Assembly (NCBI RefSeq): GCF_025380365.1
Contig: NZ_JAOCQF010000003.1
Span: 62,001-126,000, forward strand
Length of the DNA stretch: 64,000 bases
Origin: Albidovulum sediminis
GTDB taxonomy: Bacteria > Pseudomonadota > Alphaproteobacteria > Rhodobacterales > Rhodobacteraceae
Direction of reading: 5' to 3'
The notes under the pieces were generated by a model. The model had not been told where the DNA came from, ran no database searches, and was given only the letters and a program-made list of their open reading frames with translations. The position numbers and the translations under genes are program-made. Positions 26,057 to 33,957 of the stretch are shown here, in pieces. Each line of letters starts with the position of its first letter. The first letter of the stretch is position 1.

Positions 26057-27040
26057 TTATTCGCACTCCTCGATACCACAATATGTCAGTCTTACAGGCA
26101 ATCCAACTTCAATTCGACATGGATTCTCCACAGAGTTTACGTTGTTCATTTTTCCGGATCCATCGTCCTTTATGCCTAACACCGCGTGCCCCATTTCATG
26201 TACCAATATGGCATCTGTAGGCACAGTTGCTGTGCCAAGCGGCGTCGATGTCACGTATGTCTTTGCGGCATCGTAGTCTAAATATATTTCCCCTGTTTTA
26301 GCACACCCTATATTGAAACCAAAAACGTTATGCCTGATGTCCAAGACAAGATCGGTAGCCAATTGGCGCTCTAGCATCTTAGCTCCTATTTTCGTGGCGT
26401 AAATGCGTGTTAGGTCGGCCGAAGTGATACCTCTCCACGCCTTTTGGGACCAATGTATGCGAACAACAAGGCTTCCCGATAGGACGTATTTCGTTAGATT
26501 TCTGTTAGCGATTCTGTCTAGGAATCTAAGAGCTGCCTCGTCTATTGACCTTGGCCCTTCATAGCCAGACCCAACCGCTTTGACCGCTTTGTTGAACTCG
26601 ACCCAGTCGGATGGCATCATGCCGGAGCCGCCACAGCCACACGTAATTTCCTTGTAGCCGGGCTCTCCCGGGTTCACTTGGCCCTTATATTTTCCATCTT
26701 TGTAAATCGCCGCATGCCCGGTGGGGTCCCGTCCATTCACGGGATCCCCAAAGCTGTAGCTGTACCAGTTGGTCCCCACCCCTTCCTTTGTGACCTCCCA
26801 CCAGTCGGGCTGGATGAAGAGGCCAAGCTTGGGGTCGTAGTAGCGGGCGTTGAGGTACTGGAGGCCCGAGGCGTCGTCGTAGCGTTCGCCGATGTAGCCC
26901 TTGGTTTCCGGCAGCGTGAGCGGGGTCAGCGCTGCCATCTCCTCGCCATAGGGGCGGTAGGCGGTGCGCTCGCGCTCAAGGCCGGTCTCGTCCGTGACGG
27001 CGCGGACGGAGCCGAGACCGTCGAGGTGAAGCGTGCCCAC
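26057..27040 (-). CDS. RHS core plus C-terminal metalloprotease-like (M91/NleD-like) toxin tip; 5' end disrupted
   Basis: The 327-residue frame starts with RHS core (LHLDGLGSVRAVTDETG, RPYGEEMAAL, ERYDDASGLQYLNARYYDP, GLFIQPDWW, NGRDPTGH) and then switches at about residue 105 to an unrelated tip. The tip ends with a zinc-protease motif ILVHEMGHAVLG, followed by VENPCRIEVGLPVRLTY. The pattern HExxH plus an EN-x-R-x-E-x-GLPxR-x-x-Y tail resembles M91 peptidases of the NleD type. No ordinary start is evident: the first codon is a GTG without good spacing, and an in-frame TAG at 27068-27070 cuts it off from RHS sequence upstream. It is probably a displaced, silent tip. Confidence 0.75.
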   Translation of the reverse strand: MGTLHLDGLGSVRAVTDETGLERERTAYRPYGEEMAALTPLTLPETKGYIGERYDDASGLQYLNARYYDPKLGLFIQPDWWEVTKEGVGTNWYSYSFGDPVNGRDPTGHAAIYKDGKYKGQVNPGEPGYKEITCGCGGSGMMPSDWVEFNKAVKAVGSGYEGPRSIDEAALRFLDRIANRNLTKYVLSGSLVVRIHWSQKAWRGITSADLTRIYATKIGAKMLERQLATDLVLDIRHNVFGFNIGCAKTGEIYLDYDAAKTYVTSTPLGTATVPTDAILVHEMGHAVLGIKDDGSGKMNNVNSVENPCRIEVGLPVRLTYCGIEECE

Positions 27041-27303
27041 CTTCCTGATGACGGTGCCGGTGGCGTCCTAGGTGCGCGTCACGCGGATGTTCGGCAGGGG
27101 ATACCAGAGAAACTCCTCGGCCCCCGGCCCGATCCGCGCGGATCGTGCGTTCGGCGCTGGCGATCTTCCACCGGAAGATCGCCCGGGCGCGCCTCACCCC
27201 TGGCCCCGCTGGCGGATATCAAGGGGTCCGGCGTAAAGCGTCACCGCATCACGCGCCGGTGACCGGGTCGGTCTCGATCTTCTTCAGCCGCGCGCCGTCG
27301 GCG
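26987..27303. repeat. 317-bp direct repeat, copy B
   Basis: This is the partner of 25111-25427, offset by 1876 bases, with a single mismatch. Here the RHS sequence continues beyond the repeat on the 27303 side (AYEYGADGARLKKIE). Confidence 0.92.
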
Positions 27304-27341
27304 CCGTATTCGTAGGCCGTGTTCCTGCCCGCGTAGGCTTT
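27041..27341 (-). pseudogene. Disrupted upstream RHS core (fragment B, 5' part)
   Basis: The segment AYEYGADGARLKKIETDPVTGA is followed by a TGA and a one-base frame change into VTLYAGPLDIRQRGQG, another stop, and then EEFLWYPLPNIRVTRT with the shared TAG. These are ordinary RHS core pieces in order, but with at least one frameshift and stops between them. Sequence from 27342 to 27532 holds no recognisable gene; it contains two CCTCGCCAGAC repeats near 27485 and 27518. Confidence 0.75.
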
Positions 27342-27532
27342 ACTTTCTTGCGGGGGAAGAGACGGCGGCGCGGACGCCGCGGTCGGCAATGGCATCGTCC
27401 CACTTGCGGGAGTCGGTCTGTTCATGCGTCGTGGCTTCCACACCGGATTCACAACTTGAATCTAAACGGGTTTGTGCGACAGACCTCGCCAGACGCGAAG
27501 AGCACTTTTTCAACGCACCTCGCCAGACACAA

Positions 27533-27895
27533 TTAAATAGTTTGGCAATTTTGGGGTGGCTCAAATATCTCCTTCACTTCACGTGCCCCTTTTGTCACTA
27601 GCAGGTAGAATCCGCCATCAAATCCATCCGGTTCCGTCGTCGGGGAAGAGAAATAGACCCAAGTGCCCTCGTCGCAATTCCAGAACGAGACTTCCCTTTT
27701 TTCGGAAAGCCTATTGAACGCGGAACCCCGCCCATGTTTCACATAGTAATCATCAATTGCTTCAATTGCTGACGCCATTTCGCTTTTCACATTCACACCA
27801 ACCTTAACTCCATCAGCGCCGGGAACGCAGGCTGCGCAAAGAGCCAGAGACAAGCACGTCGGCCACATACTCAAACTGAGAGATTTCGCTATCAT
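27533..27895 (-). CDS. Small lipoprotein, second candidate immunity protein
   Basis: The ATG at 27895 overlaps the TAA of the preceding RHS tail (TAATG). The 120-residue product begins MIAKSLSLSMWPTCLSLALCAACVPG, a signal sequence with a possible lipobox cysteine. The mature part (SAIEAIDDYYVKHGRGSAF; FWNCDEGTWVYFSSP; GGFYLLVTKGAREVKEIF) has no family I recognise. Gene order again fits a toxin-tip/immunity pair in which the tip has been cut down. It has lower GC content than the genome around it. Confidence 0.65.
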   Translation of the reverse strand: MIAKSLSLSMWPTCLSLALCAACVPGADGVKVGVNVKSEMASAIEAIDDYYVKHGRGSAFNRLSEKREVSFWNCDEGTWVYFSSPTTEPDGFDGGFYLLVTKGAREVKEIFEPPQNCQTI

Positions 27896-28188
27896 TAGCA
27901 CTTACCTCCGTAACCAGAGTCATAGTATCCACATATAGTGCCTTTGCTCGACACACTGATACCGGGAAGTCCAAGTTTGTTTGCCAGTTGTATGTCTTCG
28001 TCACTTGGATTTGCAGCTCCTACTCCGTAGCCGGTAAGATTTTCGGGGTTTGCACTCGGCACCAGCAATCCATCGATTGGGTGAGTATGCATCGTCGCCA
28101 TCTCCTCGCCATAGGGGCGGTGGGCAGTGCGTTCGCGCGCCAGCCCCGTCTCGTCGCTCACCGCGCGGACGGGACCCCACCGGAACAT
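27895..28188 (-). pseudogene. RHS core fragment C with a truncated JAMM-like tip
   Basis: The frame contains PVRAVSDETGLARERTAHRPYGEEMA from the RHS core, then jumps to an unrelated tip: MHTHPIDGLLVPSANPEN, later NPSDEDIQLANKLGLPGI. HxHP followed by S-x-x-D is the JAMM/JAB zinc-protease pattern, often found as the C-terminus of RHS-linked proteins. The switch occurs right after EEMA, so most of the RHS end and the tip's beginning are missing. It is probably a relic. Confidence 0.65.
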
Positions 28189-28490
28189 CCCCAGTGCCCC
28201 CCTCAGCCAGAACCTGCACCACGTTCGGGGGTAGCATCTGGAATCGAACCAGTGACACGCGGAAATTCAGTCGGCGGCGATCTCCACCTGCTTCAGCAGC
28301 TTGGCAGATGGGGCGTCCTGAACACAAAGGTCGAGCCGCAGCCCGCCTCAGGAAAGCGGCCAATCTCGAACGTCAGGCCGTCGCTGCTCTTGCATTCGCC
28401 CCACCCAGCCCCTATCCAAGGCTGGGCGGAATGGACCAAGCGGCGCGGAAGCTAGTGACTGAAAAGTGACTGGAGCCGCCAAGCCATTGA
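28189..28490. other. Gene-poor stretch before tRNA-Arg
   Basis: I see no supported gene here. Reading frames are short and lack ribosome sites. A reverse-strand CTGGTTCGATTCCAG near 28230-28245 is like a tRNA T-arm, but no full tRNA can be folded around it. Confidence 0.5.
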
Positions 28491-28566
28491 GGCCCCGTAG
28501 CTCAGGGGATAGAGCGACCGCCTCCTAAGCGGTAGGTCACAGGTTCGAATCCTGTCGGGGCCGCCA
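28491..28566 (+). tRNA. tRNA-Arg (anticodon CCT)
   Basis: The 76-base gene folds as a full cloverleaf. Acceptor GGCCCCG pairs with CGGGGCC, the D arm contains GCTCAGGGGATAGAGC, and the anticodon loop is CTCCTAA. The T arm is ACAGG-TTCGAAT-CCTGT, and CCA is encoded at 28564-28566. Its 3' end is the integration site of the downstream element; the last 15 bases are part of the 16-bp direct repeat. Confidence 0.97.
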
Positions 28567-28567
28567 T
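28552..28567. repeat. Attachment site copy at the tRNA 3' end (attL)
   Basis: CTGTCGGGGCCGCCAT covers the 3' side of the T-stem, the acceptor strand, CCA and one base. It is identical to 37346-37361. Confidence 0.9.
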
Positions 28568-28725
28568 TTACTTTCTACAAGATACTGAAAGTAAACGGAA
28601 AACTCACTCGACGACAAAACACGTCCCACATTTTAGCCAACATCAGGCGCAGAGTACCCTCGTATTCCCGGTACGCACGAGCGCACCGGCCATCGCGCCT
28701 CCGGGCGCATCGAAAGGGTAGAGAA

Positions 28726-29106
28726 ATGACGAAAGACCTCAGCACCAACCGCCGCCAGATGCTCGTGGCAGCCCCACTGCCGGGCGTTGCCGCGTTGTCG
28801 GGCATGACGCCGGCCTTGGGGTCAGAGGCCGCCCAGGTGACGGCGATCGAAGCGCTGTTCACCGAATGGAAGGCGCTGCGGGCAACACCCCTGCCGGAAA
28901 GCTGCCCCGACGCCCTGCTCGATGAGCGCTGCGCTGCACTGGACGCGATCCAGCGGCGGACCTTCGGCATGCCGCCCGCATCCGTGCGCGACCTCTACAT
29001 CAAGGTCCACATGGCAGATTTGGGCGGCGCTTTCGATGGATGGGATGCCGACCTGCTGGCGACAGAGGCTAGGCAAGCCCTCGGCGCCGATGCCGTCACC
29101 GTCTAA
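28726..29106 (+). CDS. Hypothetical exported protein with Tat-like signal
   Basis: The 126-residue product begins with STNRRQMLVAAPLPGVAAL, a twin-arginine followed by a hydrophobic stretch, and a likely cleavage near ALGSEA. The mature part is helical and acidic (TAIEALFTEWKALRATPLPESC; LDAIQRRTFGMPPASV) with two cysteines. I do not recognise a family. It begins after GGGTAGAGAA, near the tRNA end of the element, and is followed by a lipoprotein gene on the same strand. Confidence 0.7.
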   Translation: MTKDLSTNRRQMLVAAPLPGVAALSGMTPALGSEAAQVTAIEALFTEWKALRATPLPESCPDALLDERCAALDAIQRRTFGMPPASVRDLYIKVHMADLGGAFDGWDADLLATEARQALGADAVTV

Positions 29107-29163
29107 GCGACACGGGCCGGGCCACAGCGCCCGGCCGTTCTCCATCCACCGAAAGGAAAGACG

Positions 29164-29484
29164 ATGAAACGAATGGCAGCACTCTGCCTCCTGCTTGCCG
29201 GCTGCGCGGCCGGCGACAATGGGGCAGCACTGGCAACCTGGCATGGCGCCACGCTTGAGGACGCAATCGCCCAATGGGGCTACCCCGACGCTGAGCGATC
29301 AGTCGCAGGGGCGAAGCAATACGATTGGGTGAAGTCCTACCAGACTGTCGGCACCTACGGCGACAGCGGACAGCACACGTTCATCTGCACCCGCACCCTC
29401 ACACTCAGCCTGGGCCGGGTGGTCGATGCCAAGGCAACCGGCAACGCCTGCCCGTTCGATCTGTCGAAGTTCGCCCGGCGCTGA
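29164..29484 (+). CDS. Small lipoprotein
   Basis: The 106-residue product has a short signal peptide and a good lipobox (MAALCLLLAGC), then a mature region with DAIAQWGYPDAERSV, KQYDWVKSY and GQHTFICTRTLTLS. The layout, in which a GYPD segment precedes a beta-rich domain with a cysteine pair, resembles small phage- and genomic-island lipoproteins. No function is assigned. GAAAGGAAAGACG precedes the ATG. A hairpin follows at 29510. Confidence 0.8.
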   Translation: MKRMAALCLLLAGCAAGDNGAALATWHGATLEDAIAQWGYPDAERSVAGAKQYDWVKSYQTVGTYGDSGQHTFICTRTLTLSLGRVVDAKATGNACPFDLSKFARR

Positions 29485-29509
29485 ACCGCGGCAAGGTCAA
29501 GTCCTGCGA

Positions 29510-29543
29510 GGCGCCCCCTTCGCGATGATGGGGGCGTCTTTCT
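29510..29543 (+). terminator. Intrinsic terminator candidate
   Basis: GGCGCCCCC (29510-29518) pairs with GGGGGCGTC (29530-29538, one G-T wobble) and is followed by TTTCT. It lies 25 bases past the lipoprotein stop. Confidence 0.65.
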
Positions 29544-29669
29544 GTACCGGGGGGTGCCTTCGGCAGGGGGGTGGGGGGAAATTCGCGCGCGCCGATATCT
29601 CTACTCGACCCCCACGCGCGCGGGTTTCAGAATTTTTTTGAGATTCGATCCAAGAGGGAGATTTTGGGA

Positions 29670-29957
29670 ATGACCGACCTCTACACAAAAGGTGTTCTGA
29701 CCGTGATTGCCGCTGGCGTCGTTGTGATTGCCGTTCAGGGCGCGCGCGCTCCTGCGATGCCTTACATCGAAAGCCCATGCGGCAAGTACGCGGCCGATCC
29801 GTGCTATGTGTCTCCCGCTGACGAGGACGGCTTGGCCATTCGCCCCTCCGACAGAGAAGGCTTGAGGGTGCGCGCTTTCGCGGATGATTTTGGCGTCACG
29901 GTCGAGGAGTGGAATGAGCTTTCGGATATCGATGTGCAGGTGACGAACTGGCCGTAG
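29670..29957 (+). CDS. Small membrane-anchored hypothetical protein
   Basis: The 95-residue product starts after GGGAGATTTTGGGA. One hydrophobic segment (GVLTVIAAGVVVIAV) precedes a short soluble part with two cysteines (SPCGKYAADPC) and an acidic end (VEEWNELSDIDVQV). No family is recognised. Upstream, 29580-29640 contains CGCGCGC arms and a run of seven T residues, so a terminator could separate it from the lipoprotein gene. Confidence 0.62.
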   Translation: MTDLYTKGVLTVIAAGVVVIAVQGARAPAMPYIESPCGKYAADPCYVSPADEDGLAIRPSDREGLRVRAFADDFGVTVEEWNELSDIDVQVTNWP

Positions 29958-30000
29958 ATGGTGCATCGGCGCGGCCTCTCTGGCCTGCCATGTTCGGCGC

Positions 30001-30453
30001 ATGTCGAACCTCGCTGCCATCGCGCCCCGCCCTATCCGCATCTCGCCCCGTGTCCGCGCCGCGGTGGGCTTCAGAGTGCGTGAGAACCTGTCGATCGCCA
30101 ACGCGGCCGAGAAGGCCGGACTGAGCCGAAACGGCTTCGCCAAGGCGCTCAAGCGAGCCGTGGTGCAGGATCTGATCCGAGAGGAACAGGAGCGCATGGC
30201 GCGCGACGTTGACCATCTGCGCGCCGTGGTTCGGCTCCGTGCGATGGAAGTGGCGCGCGACATTCTTGAGACGGGGAGCGAGAACGCCAAGCTGCGGGTG
30301 ATCGACCTTCTCCTGCGCGAAGGCAAGGCCGCGACCGAGGTCAACGTCTCCGTGGACGCCAGGCAGACGGATCGCGGCGGGTATGAGTATGTCAGGCCCG
30401 GTCAGCGGCTGGTCGAGGTCTTGGAGCCCGAGTCCGCTTCAGGGGCCGCATGA
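30001..30453 (+). CDS. Helix-turn-helix protein, possible small-terminase-like DNA-binding protein
   Basis: The 150-residue protein has an HTH at about 30-50 (LSIANAAEKAGLSRNGFAKALKR). A long charged helix follows (QDLIREEQERMARDVDHL; RLRAMEVARDILETGS), with a flexible C-terminus. Similar HTH-plus-helix proteins are found as small terminase-like or regulator genes in phage elements. No large terminase is nearby, so the function is uncertain. Its end overlaps the convergent membrane-protein gene by 52 bases. Confidence 0.65.
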   Translation: MSNLAAIAPRPIRISPRVRAAVGFRVRENLSIANAAEKAGLSRNGFAKALKRAVVQDLIREEQERMARDVDHLRAVVRLRAMEVARDILETGSENAKLRVIDLLLREGKAATEVNVSVDARQTDRGGYEYVRPGQRLVEVLEPESASGAA

Positions 30454-30938
30454 CGCCGCTGCCTGAGCAGGTGACCCCAGAAGGACCGATACGACGCGGC
30501 TTCAAGTTCGGACACCTGAACAAGGTCGCTCTTGAACAAGCCCTCAAGGTCCGCTCGCGCCTTGATCAGTGACGGCCGTTCGTCGGCGGGAATACGAGCA
30601 TCAGCCAGCCGGATATCGAGGCGCCGCAGGGCGGACACTCGATCGAACAGCCGCTCGGACAGGCGCGGCGCATACCCCAGATCGCGGGGTTTTGGGGCCT
30701 TCGGCTTCGCTTCCTCGCCGCCGCGTGGCTTAGGGTCTTCTTGGGCCCGCTGCCAGTCCTCACGCCACCGCTGCCGTTCGGTCTGTCTGTCTCCCCATCC
30801 CGTTACGAGCAGCAGCACGCCGAGAAACAGGACCACGCCAGGCGACACCGCTTCGTAACCATCCGGAGAGAACGTCAGGTCGCCCCCGCCGATTGCGATA
30901 GCGGCGGTTCCGAAAATCAGCTTCGCTTGCCACTCCAT
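30402..30938 (-). CDS. Two-TM membrane protein with charged tail
   Basis: The 178-residue reading from ATG 30938 has two hydrophobic segments (KLIFGTAAIAIGGG and VVLFLGVLLLVTGW). A strongly charged tail follows, rich in Glu/Arg/Lys (RQRWREDWQRAQEDPKPRG), and then a helical C-terminus (SALRRLDIRLADARIP). A run of six G residues eight bases upstream supports this start; a longer start at 31004 has no site. The topology is a little like a holin or membrane anchor, but no family is recognised. Confidence 0.6.
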   Translation of the reverse strand: MEWQAKLIFGTAAIAIGGGDLTFSPDGYEAVSPGVVLFLGVLLLVTGWGDRQTERQRWREDWQRAQEDPKPRGGEEAKPKAPKPRDLGYAPRLSERLFDRVSALRRLDIRLADARIPADERPSLIKARADLEGLFKSDLVQVSELEAASYRSFWGHLLRQRRHAAPEADSGSKTSTSR

Positions 30939-31488
30939 CCCGCGAGCCCCCCAAAGACCTTCAAGGGCAGCCTGCCACGCCACGCCGCTGCCAGCCAGCA
31001 CCATCCGTCCAGAGGCAGCGCCACAGGCGCTGAGAGGCGGGCTGTAGGGGCATCAGGCGCTTCCGTGCGGCATACACAGCCCGCACCGTGAGGCGGCTCT
31101 ATCCGCCCCCCTCAGAGCCGTGAAGCCGTATTACACCGCCCCCGGACTGTAATACATCTCTCCCAGACGCCCCGAAGGGGGCCGGGGGGGTGCAGGTATA
31201 TACCCGAGGGCCGTTCGATATATACCCAAGCCTTACACAAGGGGTGATTTCACCCGCGTGAGTTGGTCAGCCCGAAACCGACAGCAGGATCAGCCACAAG
31301 CCGCGAAAGCCCAACGCAGCAAGAAAATTGCGCGGAGAGGGGAAAGCGAGAAGGCGGGAAGGGGTGGATGTTCACACGGGCGGCAGCCTCTCGATCGCCG
31401 GCCCGACGCCCGCAAAGCGATGTTGGATTGGCTCAATCCGGTATGTGTTTGAGCCAATCGCATACCGGATTGGATGGGCAGATCCGGC
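30939..31488. other. Gene-poor stretch with repeats
   Basis: No supported gene. It contains two TATATACCC direct repeats (31197-31205 and 31219-31227, 22 bases apart), a GGGTGA-TT-TCACCC palindrome at 31242-31255, and a double inverted repeat at 31427-31472. These may be operators or promoters. Confidence 0.55.
31427..31472. repeat. Two overlapping inverted repeats (mutually exclusive hairpins)
   Basis: ATTGGCTCAA (31427-31436) can pair with TTGAGCCAAT (31449-31458). CAATCCGGTATG (31434-31445) can pair with CATACCGGATTG (31461-31472). The two stems share bases 31434-31436 and interleave, so only one can form at a time. They lie just past the stop of the 822-residue gene. Confidence 0.85.
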
Positions 31489-33957
31489 TCAGCCTCCTAC
31501 GGCCTTGGAGAAGTCGGGAAGGCGCGACGGGGTAATCTCGCCCGGCAGCCAGAAGTCGCGCGCCTTCCTCCTCGATGCCCGCTCCACAGCGTCCGCGGCG
31601 TCGGGGTCCAGCAGGATCAGCAACTGGTCCGAGAACATGCGGTCGAGCGCCGCGCCCAACACTGGCAGATCGAAGCCGGGTGCGTACCGATCGAGCGCGC
31701 GGACGCCATCGCGGGCGAAGTGCGTTTCCTTGCCCGTGGCCAGGTTCAGGGCGTTGCCGAAGATGAGCCCCCAGGCGTCCTGACCGGCGGAGAGGACCGG
31801 CCCCGCCGCGTATGCCGGCAGCCCGCCGAAGGGACGCTCCGCAGATCCCGCCACGTCGCCCAGAAGACCAAGCGCACCACCCTTGAGCGCGGCGGTGGCC
31901 CAGAATTCGGGCGTGGTCATGTCGCTCGGGTCACGGCCGCTCACAAGGTCGGTGATCTGCAACGCGATGGCGCCCATCACGGTGGCACCCGCAGCCATGT
32001 TGGCGGCGTAGCTGGCCCGGCTCGGCCAGGTCGGCAACGCGAGCATGCGGCGGATCTGGTTCGTCGTGAAGGTCAGTGTGAAGCTCTTGAACATCAGGCC
32101 GGACTTGGCGAGTTCAAAGCCGATCGAGCCGGGGGGCATTCCACCCTCGACAAAGGCGCGCGCCCAGGTCGAATTGGTCGGCACGGCAAACTCGGTCTGC
32201 TCCTCGACAATGGCCTGAAGCCGCAGGAACAAGTCGTCGGCCTCGGCGCGGGGCATGTCCGTGGCCTGCCGCCAATAGATCGGGCTGGCAAAGGTTGCGC
32301 CGTTACCCGCGCTAAAGAGCGTGGCGGGATCGGTGAAGGCTGCCCATTCACTTTGTGCAATGCCCTTGTCCCGCAGAAGCCCGCGCAGGGGCTCGTCCAC
32401 GTCCGCAAGCTTCCGGCCTGCCTGCGAGGCGAAATGACCGGCCATTTCCATCTGGAAGGCGATGCGGGCGGTATCGGTCCAGTGGTTGAGCCCCTGGATG
32501 CGCAGTACGCCGGATGAGAGCCGTTCAGCCAGTTCGGCTGGGGGAACCTCGCTCTGGAACCTCGCGAGCGCCAGTCCGGGGTCTGCGAGCGTGTCAGCGA
32601 TCCAACCGGCCCGAAGCGCCTCATCCCGAGACAGTCCGCTCTTGAGAAGGTCGACATGCCGCTTGATCAGGTTGCCGGGGTTCATGCCCATCGAGGTCGC
32701 CGCCAGCCGCATGGAGTTGGTATCGCTGATTGCTGAAATGACGGCGCGATCGAGAAAGGCCGCAGTGAGGACATGCCGCGTGGTCGACATGAACAAAGCC
32801 GCCGCCTCCTGGAACGGCCCTGCCGGGACCAGCGAGCCGTTCAAGATGGTCATCATTCGCTTGGCGTGCGCCGCGTTGCCCTCGATCTTTCGGGCAAGGT
32901 TCACGTCACCCATCTCGCGCGCACGGCTCACGGCAAGCTGCGCGCGGAAGTCCATGCCCAGCGCCGGGTTCGGGCCGAATTCTCGGATCATCGCAATGTC
33001 CCGCGCCATCCTGTGAACATGGCCGATGATGGTGGAAAACGGATCGCCCGACCCGAAGCGCCGGTTGTACTCGATCCAGTCATCAGCCGACCGGAAGGGC
33101 AGGGTCCGTTCATGGCTGCGGCGCAGGGCGAGGCTTTCGCCATCACTTCGCCCGTAGACCGCCGTGCCTCTCTCCCGCCCGAAAACGATGTTGTCGAACG
33201 TCTCGCGCAGAATGGCGTCCTGCACCTCGATCGGGGGCATTGCTCCGGGCTCGGCCACTGGCCGGCCGGTCAAGCGGTCTGGCATCTTGTCCCAGGCGAT
33301 GCGGCCCCGTGCCTCGGCGGCCCAGGCGTCAAACCCGGCCCGGCGGATGGCGCGCTGATTGTGGCTGTGCGGCAGCCCCCAGTTCTCCAATTTGCCGATC
33401 AGCCCGCCCGCCTCGTTGAACATGAGGCGCAGATCCTCGAACGCCGTCCGAACCGAGTCCGCAATCGCGATGGCAGGCAGATCACCTGTGCTCTCTCCGT
33501 GGAGCTCCCGCACCACGCTGCGAAGCTGCGCCTTGTTCCGGGTCCGGCCCAAGAGGTCGCGGTGGTGGTCTTTCAGGAGCGATGCGATCCGGTGATGGAA
33601 GCCCCGCACAAGCGCGCGCTGCTGCCCGATGACCGATGCCCGGCGATTGGGCGAATTGGCCGCATGTTCGAGCGCGTCGGTCAATAGCGAGCCGAGCCGA
33701 TCCGACGCGCCGACAATGGCCTCAGCACGGCGCCGCGCCGCCAAGGTCGCGGTGTAGAGGTGCCGCTTGTCCCCGGCCTGCTTCTTGAAGGCGGCTTTCA
33801 CGTCCTCCGCGGCAAGCCCTTCCGCCACATGGCGTGGATGCCCTTGACGCTCGTACCGGTCGGAGAGGTCGCGCCAGAGCCGCTGCGCCCGCTCGCCGCG
33901 CTCACGGTCGGCGCTGCCCTCGTTCATGGCGGCTTGAACACAGTCGGCGAAACTCAT
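31489..33957 (-). CDS. Large (822-residue) protein of unknown function, possibly phage-derived
   Basis: The N-terminal third is charged and helical (RERGERAQRLWRDLSDRYER; AALAARRRAEAIVGASDRLG). The middle has MARDIAMIREFGPNPALGM and HVLTAAFLDRAVISAISD. The C-terminal third includes hydrophobic, Gly/Ala-rich stretches (AANMAAGATVMGAIALQITD; ALKGGALGLLGDVAG) and ends with a basic ARDFWLPGEI tail. This composition is reminiscent of large phage ejection or internal virion proteins, but I do not recognise a defined domain. It overlaps the upstream 89-residue gene by four bases (ATGA), implying an operon. It is the largest cargo gene of the element. Confidence 0.72.
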   Translation of the reverse strand: MSFADCVQAAMNEGSADRERGERAQRLWRDLSDRYERQGHPRHVAEGLAAEDVKAAFKKQAGDKRHLYTATLAARRRAEAIVGASDRLGSLLTDALEHAANSPNRRASVIGQQRALVRGFHHRIASLLKDHHRDLLGRTRNKAQLRSVVRELHGESTGDLPAIAIADSVRTAFEDLRLMFNEAGGLIGKLENWGLPHSHNQRAIRRAGFDAWAAEARGRIAWDKMPDRLTGRPVAEPGAMPPIEVQDAILRETFDNIVFGRERGTAVYGRSDGESLALRRSHERTLPFRSADDWIEYNRRFGSGDPFSTIIGHVHRMARDIAMIREFGPNPALGMDFRAQLAVSRAREMGDVNLARKIEGNAAHAKRMMTILNGSLVPAGPFQEAAALFMSTTRHVLTAAFLDRAVISAISDTNSMRLAATSMGMNPGNLIKRHVDLLKSGLSRDEALRAGWIADTLADPGLALARFQSEVPPAELAERLSSGVLRIQGLNHWTDTARIAFQMEMAGHFASQAGRKLADVDEPLRGLLRDKGIAQSEWAAFTDPATLFSAGNGATFASPIYWRQATDMPRAEADDLFLRLQAIVEEQTEFAVPTNSTWARAFVEGGMPPGSIGFELAKSGLMFKSFTLTFTTNQIRRMLALPTWPSRASYAANMAAGATVMGAIALQITDLVSGRDPSDMTTPEFWATAALKGGALGLLGDVAGSAERPFGGLPAYAAGPVLSAGQDAWGLIFGNALNLATGKETHFARDGVRALDRYAPGFDLPVLGAALDRMFSDQLLILLDPDAADAVERASRRKARDFWLPGEITPSRLPDFSKAVGG

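Noticed and set aside
28200-28260. A tRNA T-arm-like CTGGTTCGATTCCAG (reverse strand)
   Set aside because: No acceptor or anticodon arms can be folded around it; it may be a chance match or an old att remnant.
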